NCBI RefSeq assembly: GCF_022819085.1
Contig: NZ_JALHAG010000012.1
Location: 310,001-374,000 of the forward strand
DNA from: Planococcus ruber
Lineage (GTDB): Bacteria > Bacillota > Bacilli > Bacillales_A > Planococcaceae
Length of the DNA stretch: 64,000 nt
Reading direction: 5' to 3'
Shown here: positions 50,615-59,542 of the stretch, piece by piece
Layout of the letters: each line of letters opens with the position of its first letter
Numbering within the stretch: the stretch's first letter is position 1
The notes under the pieces: generated by a model
Databases searched by the model: none
Told to the model about the DNA's origin: nothing
Seen by the model: the letters and a program-made list of their open reading frames with translations, nothing else
Position numbers and translations under genes: made by a program

Positions 50615-51847
50615 ATGAAAATTACTGAAACGGCTTTTCCGATAACAGAAGTGCGCGGACAATTTCCAGCGCTGAACAGAACTTATAAAGATCGGCAGGT
50701 GGCATACTTTGATGGCCCAGGCGGATCGCAAGTAGTAAAAAAAGCGATTCAGGCAATTGCGGGATACATGGAAAAAGGGGGAGCCAATCTTCACGGGACA
50801 TTTCCTTCCAGCTGGGAAACAGAAGAGGTGATTTCAGAAGCAAGAAGTGCCGTAGCCGATTTTTTAAATGTACAAGCAAATGAAGTGGCGTTTGGCGCCA
50901 ATATGACGACATTGACGTTTGCGATTGCAGCTGCACTTGGCAAACAGTTCAATGCTGGCGATGAGATTGTCGTAACCGAAATGGACCACCGCGCAAATGT
51001 CGATCCTTGGCTCATGATGGCGGAAGACCACGGGCTCAAAGTAAAGTGGATTCCTGTCGACACGAAAACGATGGAACTTGATGTAAGCAAGTTAACGGAA
51101 ATCATCAACGAAAAGACGAAACTCGTAGCGGTTGGCCTTGCCTCTAATGCGATTGGCACCATTGTCGATATTGCACCGATTGTGGAACGGACAAAAGAAG
51201 TAGGCGCACTGTTTGCAGCGGATGCGGTTCATGCAGCTCCGCATATCGTCATCGACCGTGACCGCTACGGCATCGATATCCTTTTGTGCTCAGCCTATAA
51301 ATTTTTTGGACCGCATATCGGCATCGCTGCCATTAAAGAATCCGTTTTTGAAAGCCTTGAGCTGTATAAATTGACCACGTCCCCAAGCTATTATCCGGAT
51401 AAATTGGAGACTGGTACGCAAAACCATGAAGGGATTGCTGGAATCAAGCCTGCTATCGAATTTTTTGAGCAGTTTGGTGAAGGGGAATCTAGACGGGAAC
51501 GGCTCGTTTCAGGAATGGAAAAACTTGAGCACTACGAAAATTACCTTGCGGGACGATTGCGCCAAGGGCTGGCAAAAATAGAAAAAGTCCGCCTATGGCA
51601 AGCGGCGGAAGATGTACCGAAAACTCCGACAATCGCTTTCCAGGTGGAGGGCATTGAACCGTTGGAAGTCTGTAGATTATTAGCCGAGCAATACAGCATC
51701 TTTACAGCATCCGGACATTTTTATGCCTCAACACTAGGCGACCGATTGGATGTCAACGGAAGCGGCGGCTGGATTCGTGCTGGCCTTGCTCCATACAATA
51801 CAGAAGAGGAAGTGGACAGGCTGATTGAGGCGGTTGCTTCCCTCTAA
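50615..51847 (+). CDS. Cysteine desulfurase-like class V aminotransferase
   Basis: A 410-residue PLP enzyme of fold type I. PLP-binding residues visible: Asp203 and His206 in AADAVHAAPH, Schiff-base Lys229 in LLCSAYKFFGPHIG, and GTQNHEGIAG near 273. It belongs to the cysteine desulfurase-like subfamily that lacks a clear active-site cysteine loop of IscS/SufS type and has no Fe-S assembly neighbours, so true desulfurase activity is uncertain. AAAAGGGG upstream; start accepted. Confidence 0.83.
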   Translation: MKITETAFPITEVRGQFPALNRTYKDRQVAYFDGPGGSQVVKKAIQAIAGYMEKGGANLHGTFPSSWETEEVISEARSAVADFLNVQANEVAFGANMTTLTFAIAAALGKQFNAGDEIVVTEMDHRANVDPWLMMAEDHGLKVKWIPVDTKTMELDVSKLTEIINEKTKLVAVGLASNAIGTIVDIAPIVERTKEVGALFAADAVHAAPHIVIDRDRYGIDILLCSAYKFFGPHIGIAAIKESVFESLELYKLTTSPSYYPDKLETGTQNHEGIAGIKPAIEFFEQFGEGESRRERLVSGMEKLEHYENYLAGRLRQGLAKIEKVRLWQAAEDVPKTPTIAFQVEGIEPLEVCRLLAEQYSIFTASGHFYASTLGDRLDVNGSGGWIRAGLAPYNTEEEVDRLIEAVASL

Positions 51848-51954
51848 GGAATTTGCTAAAAAAAGGGAAATGTGTTATGGTTAGCATCACTTCAATTTAT
51901 GGATTCTGTCAGACTTTATTTAGTCAATTTCCATCAGGAAATGGGGAATTCTTA

Positions 51955-52188
51955 ATGACGTACGATGCGATTCAAGAATTATTGAAAACGGTCAGCTATT
52001 ATAATACGGTCAATATCACCCAAACTTTTTCAAAAGCGGGAGAGCCTTATGTGACTGTGAAAGCCGGCAAAGATAAGGATCTTCTCGTGCTCACTTATGT
52101 GGAAAGCGGAGAAATTATCCAATACCAGGATATCGCCTATGCGGCGAAAGCCATCAAAGAAATGATCACTACCGATACTGCCTTTTAA
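51955..52188 (+). CDS. Small hypothetical protein
   Basis: A 77-residue soluble protein (TYDAIQELLKTVSYYNTVNITQTF, AYAAKAIKEMITTD) that I cannot assign. Alternating strands and a C-terminal helix suggest a compact alpha/beta fold. Start chosen at ATG 51955 behind GGGGA; the frame stays open upstream to 51853 (with ATG 51877 behind AAAGGGA), but that extension has an unusual composition. Terminator follows directly. Confidence 0.55.
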   Translation: MTYDAIQELLKTVSYYNTVNITQTFSKAGEPYVTVKAGKDKDLLVLTYVESGEIIQYQDIAYAAKAIKEMITTDTAF

Positions 52189-52216
52189 GCTTCCCGAATG
52201 GGGAGCTTTTTCTTTT
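52187..52216 (+). terminator. Terminator after the small hypothetical gene
   Basis: AAGCTTCCC-GAAT-GGGGAGCTT with one G-T pair, then TTTTTC. Confidence 0.8.
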
Positions 52217-52317
52217 TGGGACAGATGATGGTACAATACAGAAACAAGCCTATCAACAGACCAGTAGGCATACTTTCATTTTCCGTAGAGGGGAATGATC
52301 AAAGGAGAATGAATTTT

Positions 52318-52764
52318 TTGAGTCAAGATAAAAATACGAAGAACTTGCCGCCAAATTACGATGAATTGAAGAAAGCTGCGAACCGGACAGCCAATTGGAA
52401 AGAACGCTTAGCTGCGGTTGAAGAACTGGGCAAATGGAAAAACAGCCAGACGATTGATATTCTAACTCACCGGATGAACCATGATCCGGTTTATAAAGTG
52501 CAGCAGGCTGCATATAACCAGCTTGTGGATTTGGGCGAAGATGTAGAAATGCCAGAGCAGAAGCAAGGCGACTTGATCAAAGACGCCAGCAAAGTTTTGG
52601 TTCGCATCAAGAAAAGTTTGCCGAAAGACCATAGCTATGAAGATTTTAAAGTGAAGCTGCAAAAAATGCGTGTCGATATCTATGATACGTATAAAGGTGA
52701 AAAAGGCGAAGCGTTTGACCAATGGCTGGAAGACCAATGGAAAGCAATGCCGACTAAAAGATAG
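52318..52764 (+). CDS. HEAT-repeat-like helical protein
   Basis: A 148-residue helical protein with a HEAT-type repeat in its first half (WKERLAAVEELGKWKNSQTIDILTHRMNHDPVYKVQQAAYNQLVDLG), a fold used for protein-protein contacts; the C-terminal half is charged and helical. Start most likely TTG 52318, ten bases after AAAGGAG; the ATG at 52309 sits one base from that site. Function unknown. Confidence 0.7.
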   Translation: MSQDKNTKNLPPNYDELKKAANRTANWKERLAAVEELGKWKNSQTIDILTHRMNHDPVYKVQQAAYNQLVDLGEDVEMPEQKQGDLIKDASKVLVRIKKSLPKDHSYEDFKVKLQKMRVDIYDTYKGEKGEAFDQWLEDQWKAMPTKR

Positions 52765-52768
52765 TACC

Positions 52769-52810
52769 AAAAGCGAGGCCTGCAGATGATTGCAGGCCTC
52801 GCTTTTTTAG
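52769..52810. terminator. Bidirectional terminator
   Basis: Perfect 16-bp stem (52769-52784 with 52791-52806) and T run; shared with the convergent PhzF gene. Confidence 0.92.
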
Positions 52811-53736
52811 AATGCATCAGGCAATTGCAATTGCCCCGTCCCTATATTTACAGCATTGCCGCCAATTTTAATGGAAGAAATGGCTCCCTTGGTTTTGCCG
52901 ACTGTGATCTCGATAAAGCTTGGCCGATCCATTTCGAAGCCTTGTTCACTGCGTATATGGTAGAACTGGTTTTTAGACGGCGCGACCACACCATTTTCAA
53001 CAAGATAAGCGCCAAGCGGTCCGGAAGCGGCGCCTGTCGCCGGATCTTCCGGAATTCCCATAGCGGGTGCAAACATTCGGCTATGGACGGTGGAAGATTT
53101 TTGTACGGTTTCAGTAGTGAAAACAAAAATGTTTTGAGTAGAGGAATTGTTGCTGAAATGTTTTTCCCAGATATCGATCCGAAACTTGATTTGCTTCATC
53201 GCAGACAACGAGCGGACCGGGACGTATAGAAACGGGACACCCGATGAAACGGATTGAAGCGGCAAGTTTTTATCAAAATCCCGAACAGATAGAGACAGTA
53301 AATCGGCCACAAGGCCAGGCTTTTCATAAATGCTGCCAAAAGCCGGCAAAGGCTGGGTCATTTCGACTTTCTCGATTTGTCCGTTTTTTTCATACACGCT
53401 GACAGGAATTTCGCCGACAGGCTCTTCGAACATCCAATCATTTTTGCCGGCCGCTAAAGGAATTTTGTTTGCAGCGGCCAGGACATAGGCAGCGCCGATT
53501 GTCGGATGCCCGGCCATCGGCAATTCCACTTTTGGCGTGAAAATGCGCAAGCTTTTTTGGTTATTGGAATCGGCAGGGGGTTGAATGAAGACGGTTTCCG
53601 AAAGATTGAGTTCACGCGCAATTTTTTGCATCGTAGCTGAAGGCAGGGGCGATTCGTCGTGAAAAACGGCGAGCTGGTTGCCTCCAAAAGCTGTAGAAGT
53701 AAATACATCGACTAAGGAATAATTTAAAGTGGCCAT
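52807..53736 (-). CDS. PhzF-family isomerase
   Basis: A 309-residue protein with the two-domain diaminopimelate-epimerase-like fold of PhzF. Catalytic Glu47 in LSETVFI, substrate motif MAGHPTIGAAY and GIPEDPATGAASGPLGAYL near 225 are present. No phenazine genes accompany it, so the natural reaction is unknown, as for most stand-alone members. GGAGGG five bases before ATG 53736 fixes the start. Confidence 0.87.
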   Translation of the reverse strand: MATLNYSLVDVFTSTAFGGNQLAVFHDESPLPSATMQKIARELNLSETVFIQPPADSNNQKSLRIFTPKVELPMAGHPTIGAAYVLAAANKIPLAAGKNDWMFEEPVGEIPVSVYEKNGQIEKVEMTQPLPAFGSIYEKPGLVADLLSLSVRDFDKNLPLQSVSSGVPFLYVPVRSLSAMKQIKFRIDIWEKHFSNNSSTQNIFVFTTETVQKSSTVHSRMFAPAMGIPEDPATGAASGPLGAYLVENGVVAPSKNQFYHIRSEQGFEMDRPSFIEITVGKTKGAISSIKIGGNAVNIGTGQLQLPDAF

Positions 53737-53915
53737 AGCTACCCTCCATTTTTTATCTTTTGTCATTCGATTGATGTATCCAGTATATATAATTTATCCG
53801 CAAATTGTTATTTAATTGTTCGAGTTTTCTGGAAATAAAGGGATTTAGAGGGAACGGGGCGAATTAGGCTGAAAAGAAGGTCTCGCTGTGATAAAAACGT
53901 TCGGAGGAGGCGCGT

Positions 53916-54878
53916 ATGAAATATCGGAATCTCGGGAAAACTGGTTTGCGTGTATCCAATATAAGCCTGGGTACGATGGCTTTTGGAAGATGGATTGATG
54001 AACAGGCTTCTGCAGAAATTTTGGCGCAGTCTTTTGATGCAGGGATCAATCTGATCGATACGGCTAATTTTTATGGAAAAGGACAAGACGAATCTTTTAA
54101 ATACGGGACGGGGGAAGCGGAAGAAATCATCGGCAAGCATTTAAAAGGCAAGCGGGACAAAGTGGTGCTGGCAACGAAAGTCGGGCTTCCGATGGGGCAT
54201 TATGTCAATGATGCGGGGTTATCGAAATTCCATATGATGCGGGAAGTGGAAAATTCATTGAAGCGGCTTCAAACGGATTACATCGATTTGTATCAAGTGC
54301 ACCGCTTTGATAAACGCACTCCTTTGGGAGAAACGTTGTCGGCCTTGACGGATTTGGTGAGGCAAGGGAAAGTCCGGTATATCGGCTGTTCAAATTTTGC
54401 GGCGTGGCAGATGGCAAAAGCGGAAGGCATTAGCGCGCTGAACCATTTAGAGCGTTTTGTCAGTTCGCAATCACAGTACAATCTTTTGTCCCGGGAACTT
54501 GAAAATGAAATTATCCCTTTCTGTGAATCTGAAAAGATGGGGTTGCTTGTCTATAGCCCAATGGCGCGCGGAATGTTGTCCGGCAAATATAAATCGAAAG
54601 ATGATTTGCCGGAAGGCAGCCGGGCAGCCAAGGGAGAGGAATTGATCCAGCCTTATTTTACAGAAGAGAATTTTAACCGGATCGAGCGCTTCAAGGAAAT
54701 TGCGAAAGAGCAGGACGTGAGTTTATCCCAGCTCTCGCTCGCTTGGCTATTAAATCAGCCGGCTGTCACTTCGGCCATTTTGGGCGCAAGCAAAACGGAA
54801 CACGTATTAGAAGCTGCCCGCATCAGCGATTGGAAATGGGCAGAAGAGTTAAAAGAGCAAATGTCGCTTGTCCCGTGA
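53916..54878 (+). CDS. Aldo/keto reductase, IolS/YccK-like
   Basis: A 320-residue AKR. Catalytic residues in NLIDTANFYGKG (Asp, Tyr with Phe preceding), LATKVG (Lys) and YQVHRFDKRTPL (His); coenzyme-binding AILGASKTEHVLEAA at the end. Only distantly similar to the AKR at 48769. It lies 28 bases upstream of the alpha-glucosidase gene and may share its transcript. GGAGGAGG upstream. Confidence 0.9.
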   Translation: MKYRNLGKTGLRVSNISLGTMAFGRWIDEQASAEILAQSFDAGINLIDTANFYGKGQDESFKYGTGEAEEIIGKHLKGKRDKVVLATKVGLPMGHYVNDAGLSKFHMMREVENSLKRLQTDYIDLYQVHRFDKRTPLGETLSALTDLVRQGKVRYIGCSNFAAWQMAKAEGISALNHLERFVSSQSQYNLLSRELENEIIPFCESEKMGLLVYSPMARGMLSGKYKSKDDLPEGSRAAKGEELIQPYFTEENFNRIERFKEIAKEQDVSLSQLSLAWLLNQPAVTSAILGASKTEHVLEAARISDWKWAEELKEQMSLVP

Positions 54879-54906
54879 CGACTCCTGAGCATTGGAGGCC
54901 AAACTG

Positions 54907-56538
54907 ATGAAGCAAAAATGGTGGAAAGAAGCAGTCGTCTATCAGGTTTATACAAGAAGCTTCAAAGATTCAAATGGAGACGGCATCGGGGATTTGAACG
55001 GCCTGAGAGAAAAGCTGGATTATTTGCAGGATCTTGGAATTGACGTCATCTGGCTTTGTCCGATGTATAAATCGCCGAATATCGACAATGGCTATGATAT
55101 CAGTGATTATCAGAAAATCATGGAAGAAATGGGTACGATGCAAGACTTTGACCGGTTGCTTGAAGATATGCACAGCCGTGGGATGAAGATGGTGCTGGAT
55201 TTGGTCCTTAACCATACAAGCGACGAGCACCCCTGGTTCATTGAGTCGCGTTCTTCGAGAGACAATCCCAAGCGGAACTGGTATGTCTGGCGGGATGAAC
55301 CAACCAACTGGGAAAGCATCTTCAGCGGTCCGGCCTGGACATTTGACGAAAAGACCCGCCAATACTATCTTCATCTCTATGCAGAAAAACAGCCGGATCT
55401 GGAATGGGAGAACCCCGAAGTCCGGAAAGAACTGTACCGGATGGTTAATTGGTGGCTCCAAAAAGGGATTGACGGTTTTCGCTTAGATGCCATCAGCCAC
55501 ATTAAGAAAGACTATACCGATATGCCGAACCCAACGAATGCTCCGTATGTTCCGGCTTGGGAGAAGATGACGGACGTTGAAGGCATCCAAGATTTGCTGG
55601 CCGAATTATACGATGAAACCTTTTCGAACTACGACATTATGACGGTCGGTGAAGCCAACGGTGTGACCGTCGAAGAAATCGATGAATGGATCAGCGAAGA
55701 AAACGGAAAAATGGATATGGTCTTTCAATTTGAAACGTGGTATTTAAGGAAGCCGAATGAAGATTGCGGCGTAAATTTAGCAGCGCTCAAACAGATTTTA
55801 ACGAATTGGCAAAAAGAAGCGGAAGGAATCGGATGGAACGCCTTATATGTGGAAAATCACGATCGGTCGCGCATCGTTTCAACTTGGGGAGACGATCAGA
55901 ATTATTGGCGGGAGAGTGCCACTTCCATTGCCTGCATGTATTTCCTGATGCAAGGCACCCCTTTTATTTACCAGGGACAGGAACTGGGCATGACCAATGC
56001 GCCATTTGAAGGAATTGATCTTTATGACGATATCAAAACCTTGAATTTTTATCGCTACAAACGGGCAGAAGGCATGCCGCTTGAAGAAATTATGAAAACC
56101 ATTCAAATGAGCAGCCGGGACCATGCCCGTACGCCGATGCAATGGAACAGTGGGCGCTACAGCGGATTTTCAGAAACGGAGCCATGGATTCAAGTTAATC
56201 CGAATTACGTCTGGCTGAATGCAGAAGCGCAGCAGCAAGACCCGCTTTCAGTATTCCATTTTTATAAAAAGATGATTTCACTTAGAAAAGGTTCCACCGT
56301 TTTGATTTATGGAATCTATAACCTCTATGAAACGGGAAATCCGTGCATCTACGCATATACACGTGAAAACGAAGAGGAAAAGCTATTGATCTTAGCCAAC
56401 ATGAAAGGCGAGTTCTGCCGATGGAAAGTACCGGAAGGAGCGGAGCTGCTTCTTGGGAATTACAGCGCAGAAGACCGTGAAAAAGTCCATCCCTTTGAAG
56501 CGAGAGTTTATCGATTGGCAAAATTAAACCATGCATGA
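54907..56538 (+). CDS. GH13 alpha-glucosidase
   Basis: A 543-residue cytoplasmic (alpha/beta)8-barrel glycosidase of the oligo-1,6-glucosidase/alpha-glucosidase group. Catalytic Asp194 (GFRLDAISH), Glu249 (TVGEANGV) and Asp319 (ENHDRSR); a calcium-binding loop DSNGDGIGDL near 21-30; QPDLEW in region V. The residue after the nucleophile is Ala195, which in this family goes with preference for alpha-1,4 linkages, whereas Val marks alpha-1,6 enzymes. It would trim maltose and short maltodextrins. GGAGG eight bases before ATG 54907. Its stop codon lies in the loop of the terminator. Confidence 0.9.
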   Translation: MKQKWWKEAVVYQVYTRSFKDSNGDGIGDLNGLREKLDYLQDLGIDVIWLCPMYKSPNIDNGYDISDYQKIMEEMGTMQDFDRLLEDMHSRGMKMVLDLVLNHTSDEHPWFIESRSSRDNPKRNWYVWRDEPTNWESIFSGPAWTFDEKTRQYYLHLYAEKQPDLEWENPEVRKELYRMVNWWLQKGIDGFRLDAISHIKKDYTDMPNPTNAPYVPAWEKMTDVEGIQDLLAELYDETFSNYDIMTVGEANGVTVEEIDEWISEENGKMDMVFQFETWYLRKPNEDCGVNLAALKQILTNWQKEAEGIGWNALYVENHDRSRIVSTWGDDQNYWRESATSIACMYFLMQGTPFIYQGQELGMTNAPFEGIDLYDDIKTLNFYRYKRAEGMPLEEIMKTIQMSSRDHARTPMQWNSGRYSGFSETEPWIQVNPNYVWLNAEAQQQDPLSVFHFYKKMISLRKGSTVLIYGIYNLYETGNPCIYAYTRENEEEKLLILANMKGEFCRWKVPEGAELLLGNYSAEDREKVHPFEARVYRLAKLNHA

Positions 56539-56553
56539 TGCATGGTTTTTTTG
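56526..56553 (+). terminator. Terminator with the alpha-glucosidase stop codon in its loop
   Basis: AAACCATGCA (56526-56535), TGA stop as loop, TGCATGGTTT (56539-56548), then T run. Confidence 0.88.
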
Positions 56554-56585
56554 CTGCAAATGATTATTTCAATAAAAGGAATATG

Positions 56586-56636
56586 TAAAGGTATAAATTA
56601 CCATTGGTTCGATATACCTGCGACTAATTACCTTTA
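56586..56636. promoter_or_regulatory. Inverted repeat upstream of the subtilase
   Basis: TAAAGGTA (56586-56593) and its exact complement TACCTTTA (56629-56636) frame a 35-base interval; a further TTACC lies at 56598. The right arm is part of CTAATTACCT (56624-56633), a 10-base motif found again before the c-di-GMP gene at 59601. Possible binding region of the neighbouring peptide-responsive regulator. Confidence 0.35.
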
Positions 56637-56788
56637 AACCTAGTTTTATCCAAATACACCTGATTTTTTTCCCAATTACGCATTCCTAAATCTTCTGTTA
56701 ACTTTAAGTTGTTGCTGGCAATTAGCCCAAGCGGGACGCCGCATAAGCTTACATGCCCGGCAAATAGAATGGTAAAGGGGATTGGACG

Positions 56789-58051
56789 ATGAAGAAATCA
56801 GGTAAATTATTGACGAGTATCATGTTATCAGCGACATTGCTTGTGCCGGCAATGGGCGTAAGTGCGAACGGAGATTCCGTGGATCAAAAAGGCAATGAAA
56901 CATTCCGTGTCTTGATTGATTCGCAAAATCAGAAAGAACTTCAAAATGCAAAGTCGAAATATGGTGTCCAATGGGATTTTGCAGGTGAAGGGTTCACTGT
57001 TGACATGAATGAAAAACAATACGAAGCACTGCAAAAGAACAAAAATATAAAAGTCGAAAAGGTGCCGGAATTTACGATTGAGAAAAGTTCGTCAAAGCCA
57101 GAAGCAGTGTATCAAGCAATGGCTGCTTCACAATCAACGCCTTGGGGCATCAAAGCGATTTATAATGACAGTTCTCTGACCCGCACTTCAGGCGGTTCGG
57201 GCATTAATGTAGCAGTCTTGGATACGGGAGTCAATGTCAGCCATCCGGATTTGAAAAATAACATTGAACAGTGCAAAGACTTTACAACAAGCACAAGCTT
57301 TGTAAATGGTTCGTGTACGGACCGCCAAGGGCATGGCACGCACGTAGCCGGCTCTGCGCTTGCTGACGGCGGTACGGGCTCTGGTGTTTACGGCGTTGCA
57401 CCGGATGCGGATCTTTGGGCGTATAAAGTATTAGGCGATAACGGTTCCGGCTCAGCGGATGATATCGCAGCAGCCATCCGCCACGCAGCTGACCAGGCAA
57501 CTTCATTGAAAACGAAAGTGGTCATCAACATGTCTCTTGGTTCTTCAGGAGAAAGCAGCCTAATTACCAATGCAGTCAACTACGCTTACAGCAAAGGTGT
57601 ATTGATTATCGCAGCAGCTGGCAACGAAGGCCCGTACCAAGGATCAATTGGTTACCCAGGCGCCTTGCCGAATGCAGTAGCGGTAGCGGCATTGGAAAAC
57701 GTCATCCAAAATGGCACGTACCGTGTAGCGGATTTCTCTTCTAGAGGGTACAGCTCGACAGACGGCGATTACGTCATTCAAAAAGGCGACGTGGAAGTAT
57801 CCGCACCAGGAGCTTCGATTTATTCGACTTGGTATAACGGCGGCTACTCAACGATTTCTGGAACATCGATGGCTTCACCGCATGTAGCAGGATTGGCTGC
57901 AAAAATCTGGGCGGCAAATCCTTCTGCCAGCAATGCTACAATCCGTAAAGATCTTCAGAATCGCGCAAGAAATTATGATATCCTTTCAGGTTCAGGAGCA
58001 GGCGTCGGCGATGACTATGCTTCAGGCTTCGGATTTGCTCGTGTACGTTAA
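56789..58051 (+). CDS. Secreted subtilisin-like serine protease (S8)
   Basis: A 420-residue pre-pro-protease. Signal peptide to about 26 (VSA), an I9-type propeptide to about 110, then the subtilase domain with catalytic Asp145 (LDTGVN), His182 (HGTHVAG) and Ser360 (GTSMASPH), and oxyanion Asn279 (AAGNEGP). Cys162 and Cys176 can form a disulfide, a trait I associate with subtilases of cold-adapted Bacillus (S39/S41 type). It degrades extracellular protein for nutrition. The XRE-TPR regulator and pro-peptide genes directly downstream suggest density-dependent control, as NprR-NprX controls a protease. AAAGGGG upstream of the start. Confidence 0.93.
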   Translation: MKKSGKLLTSIMLSATLLVPAMGVSANGDSVDQKGNETFRVLIDSQNQKELQNAKSKYGVQWDFAGEGFTVDMNEKQYEALQKNKNIKVEKVPEFTIEKSSSKPEAVYQAMAASQSTPWGIKAIYNDSSLTRTSGGSGINVAVLDTGVNVSHPDLKNNIEQCKDFTTSTSFVNGSCTDRQGHGTHVAGSALADGGTGSGVYGVAPDADLWAYKVLGDNGSGSADDIAAAIRHAADQATSLKTKVVINMSLGSSGESSLITNAVNYAYSKGVLIIAAAGNEGPYQGSIGYPGALPNAVAVAALENVIQNGTYRVADFSSRGYSSTDGDYVIQKGDVEVSAPGASIYSTWYNGGYSTISGTSMASPHVAGLAAKIWAANPSASNATIRKDLQNRARNYDILSGSGAGVGDDYASGFGFARVR

Positions 58052-58066
58052 TCGGTTGGGATAATG

Positions 58067-58103
58067 AAAAGGGGGTTCCAGTTTATACTGGAGTCCCCTT
58101 TTG
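58067..58103 (+). terminator. Terminator after the subtilase
   Basis: AAAAGGGG outer arm (58067-58074) with CCCCTTTT, inner CCAGT/ACTGG stem; separates the protease from the regulator gene. Confidence 0.85.
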
Positions 58104-58142
58104 TGTTACTATTTTATTATTCTGACAAAAAAGGGTGGAATT

Positions 58143-59378
58143 ATGAACATTGGATCTGTCATCAAATATTACCGTACAAAATACCAGCTTACGCAAGCCC
58201 AATTGGCAGATGGCATTTGCTCGATTTCCCATTTAAGCAAAATAGAATCGAATACATACGTCCCGCATGAGTCAACGATTGAAGCGCTCCTCGCTAAGAT
58301 GGGCGTCCAGTGGGAAAAGGAAATGCATCGGCATAAGCGGCTGACGCGCCAAATGGGGGAATTCATCGATTGTTCCTTGTTTTACGATTTGGATCACATG
58401 CGCAAACAATACGAGCAATTGGAAGAAGAAAATGATTATCTTCAATCTTCTGATCTCGTAAATCAATACGAACTGTACAAATTTCGCTTTTATATTTACG
58501 AGAATGACCAGGAACGCGCTGAACGGCAGAAAGATCTGATTGAACGCATAAAAGGATCGTTTACTGCGCCGGAAAAATGGCTGCACCAATTCTTTCTTTC
58601 CATTTACTACACCATGCTCAATAAGACAGAAAAGGCGTTGGGGTTTCTCGATCAGCTGGACCAGGGGATTCAAAGTATCCCTCAAAAGTTCGAGGGGGAG
58701 TATTATTACCAAAAAGCCCGTCTGCTGATTTTGCTCGACCGATTTGAATTGTCGGCCTATTACGCAGAAATGGCTGTCCAGTATTTTCAACTGCACCATA
58801 ATTACATTCGGCTGCTGCATGCCCAGCTCCTATTGGCAATCAATTATACGCGGAGGAATTTGCTGGTCCAGGCAGGCGGTCTATACGAAGTATTAAAACG
58901 CAATGCCCATTTGACAGGACAAAAAGACCTCTACAATCAAACGATTTATAATTTGGCTGAACTGTTCAAGCAAAAGAAGGAGTTTGATGAAGCAATCGAA
59001 TTGCTGGAAGAACTCAAAGTGCGTGTCTCAAAAGATTCCTATATCTATAAAGCGGTCTTGATCAGCCTGCTCGAAACGACCATTGAAATGCAGCGGGAAG
59101 ACCGCCAATTATTAGAAGAGCTTCGGCTTTTAACAGAAGAAACCGACGATGAATATTTCCGTATTTATCAAAACTATTTCGAGAAACGAATGTTTTCCCA
59201 ACCAGACCTAATTACCTATTGTGAAGAAATAATGTTCCCATTTTTCAGAAAAAATGGTTATATTAAAGAAGGTAAAAAAGTAGCAATTGAATTAAAGAAT
59301 TTCTATGAGCGAAAGAAAGAATGGGAGAAGGCCAATTTCTACCGCTCATATGAACAACGAAAGGCTGGTGAACCTTGA
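58143..59378 (+). CDS. XRE-TPR transcriptional regulator of the RRNPP (PlcR/NprR/Rgg-like) type
   Basis: A 411-residue regulator. Residues 1-60 form an XRE helix-turn-helix (IGSVIKYYRTKYQLTQAQLADGICSISHLSKIE); the remaining 350 residues are helical with a TPR-like pattern (HQFFLSIYYTMLNKTEKALGFLDQL, YYYQKARLLILLDRFELSAYYAEMA, LYNQTIYNLAELFKQKKEFDEAIELLEEL), the peptide-binding architecture of PlcR, NprR and Rgg. Its stop codon overlaps the start of a small secreted-peptide gene, the arrangement of RRNPP receptor-signal pairs. It probably binds the re-imported peptide and then controls the adjacent subtilase or other genes. Start ATG 58143, five bases after AAGGGTGG. Confidence 0.85.
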   Translation: MNIGSVIKYYRTKYQLTQAQLADGICSISHLSKIESNTYVPHESTIEALLAKMGVQWEKEMHRHKRLTRQMGEFIDCSLFYDLDHMRKQYEQLEEENDYLQSSDLVNQYELYKFRFYIYENDQERAERQKDLIERIKGSFTAPEKWLHQFFLSIYYTMLNKTEKALGFLDQLDQGIQSIPQKFEGEYYYQKARLLILLDRFELSAYYAEMAVQYFQLHHNYIRLLHAQLLLAINYTRRNLLVQAGGLYEVLKRNAHLTGQKDLYNQTIYNLAELFKQKKEFDEAIELLEELKVRVSKDSYIYKAVLISLLETTIEMQREDRQLLEELRLLTEETDDEYFRIYQNYFEKRMFSQPDLITYCEEIMFPFFRKNGYIKEGKKVAIELKNFYERKKEWEKANFYRSYEQRKAGEP

Positions 59379-59536
59379 TGAAGTCTTCAAAGAAATTCTG
59401 GACGGCTATCGCAGTAGCCGGATTGATTAGCGTGTTGGCAGTAGCGCCTGTTTTCGGCGAAACGCTGCCGGTGAACGTGAACCTCGACGCAGAGATCAGC
59501 CCGTTGTCCGCACCGCATATCTTGCCTCCTTTATAA
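59378..59536 (+). CDS. Exported pro-peptide, candidate quorum-sensing signal
   Basis: A 52-residue gene whose ATG shares one base with the stop of the regulator (TGATG), with GGTGA about six bases upstream. The product has a basic start (MKSSKK), a hydrophobic signal-peptide core (FWTAIAVAGLISVLAVAP) and a polar, proline-rich C-terminal tail of about 25 residues ending LSAPHILPPL. Signal sequence plus short tail, encoded directly after an XRE-TPR regulator, is the hallmark of PapR/NprX-like signals: export, trimming, Opp uptake, receptor binding. A strong terminator follows. The active peptide is likely C-terminal; its exact ends are not predictable. Confidence 0.78.
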   Translation: MKSSKKFWTAIAVAGLISVLAVAPVFGETLPVNVNLDAEISPLSAPHILPPL

Positions 59537-59542
59537 ACTGAA

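Noticed and set aside
52198..52317. Longer N terminus of the HEAT-like protein
   Set aside because: It begins inside the preceding terminator; AAAGGAG points to TTG 52318.
58064..58270. 68-codon frame after the subtilase
   Set aside because: It overlaps the terminator and the regulator start in another frame, without its own signals.
59208..59217. Third copy of CTAATTACCT
   Set aside because: It encodes ordinary residues within the regulator; kept only as a caution against over-reading the motif.
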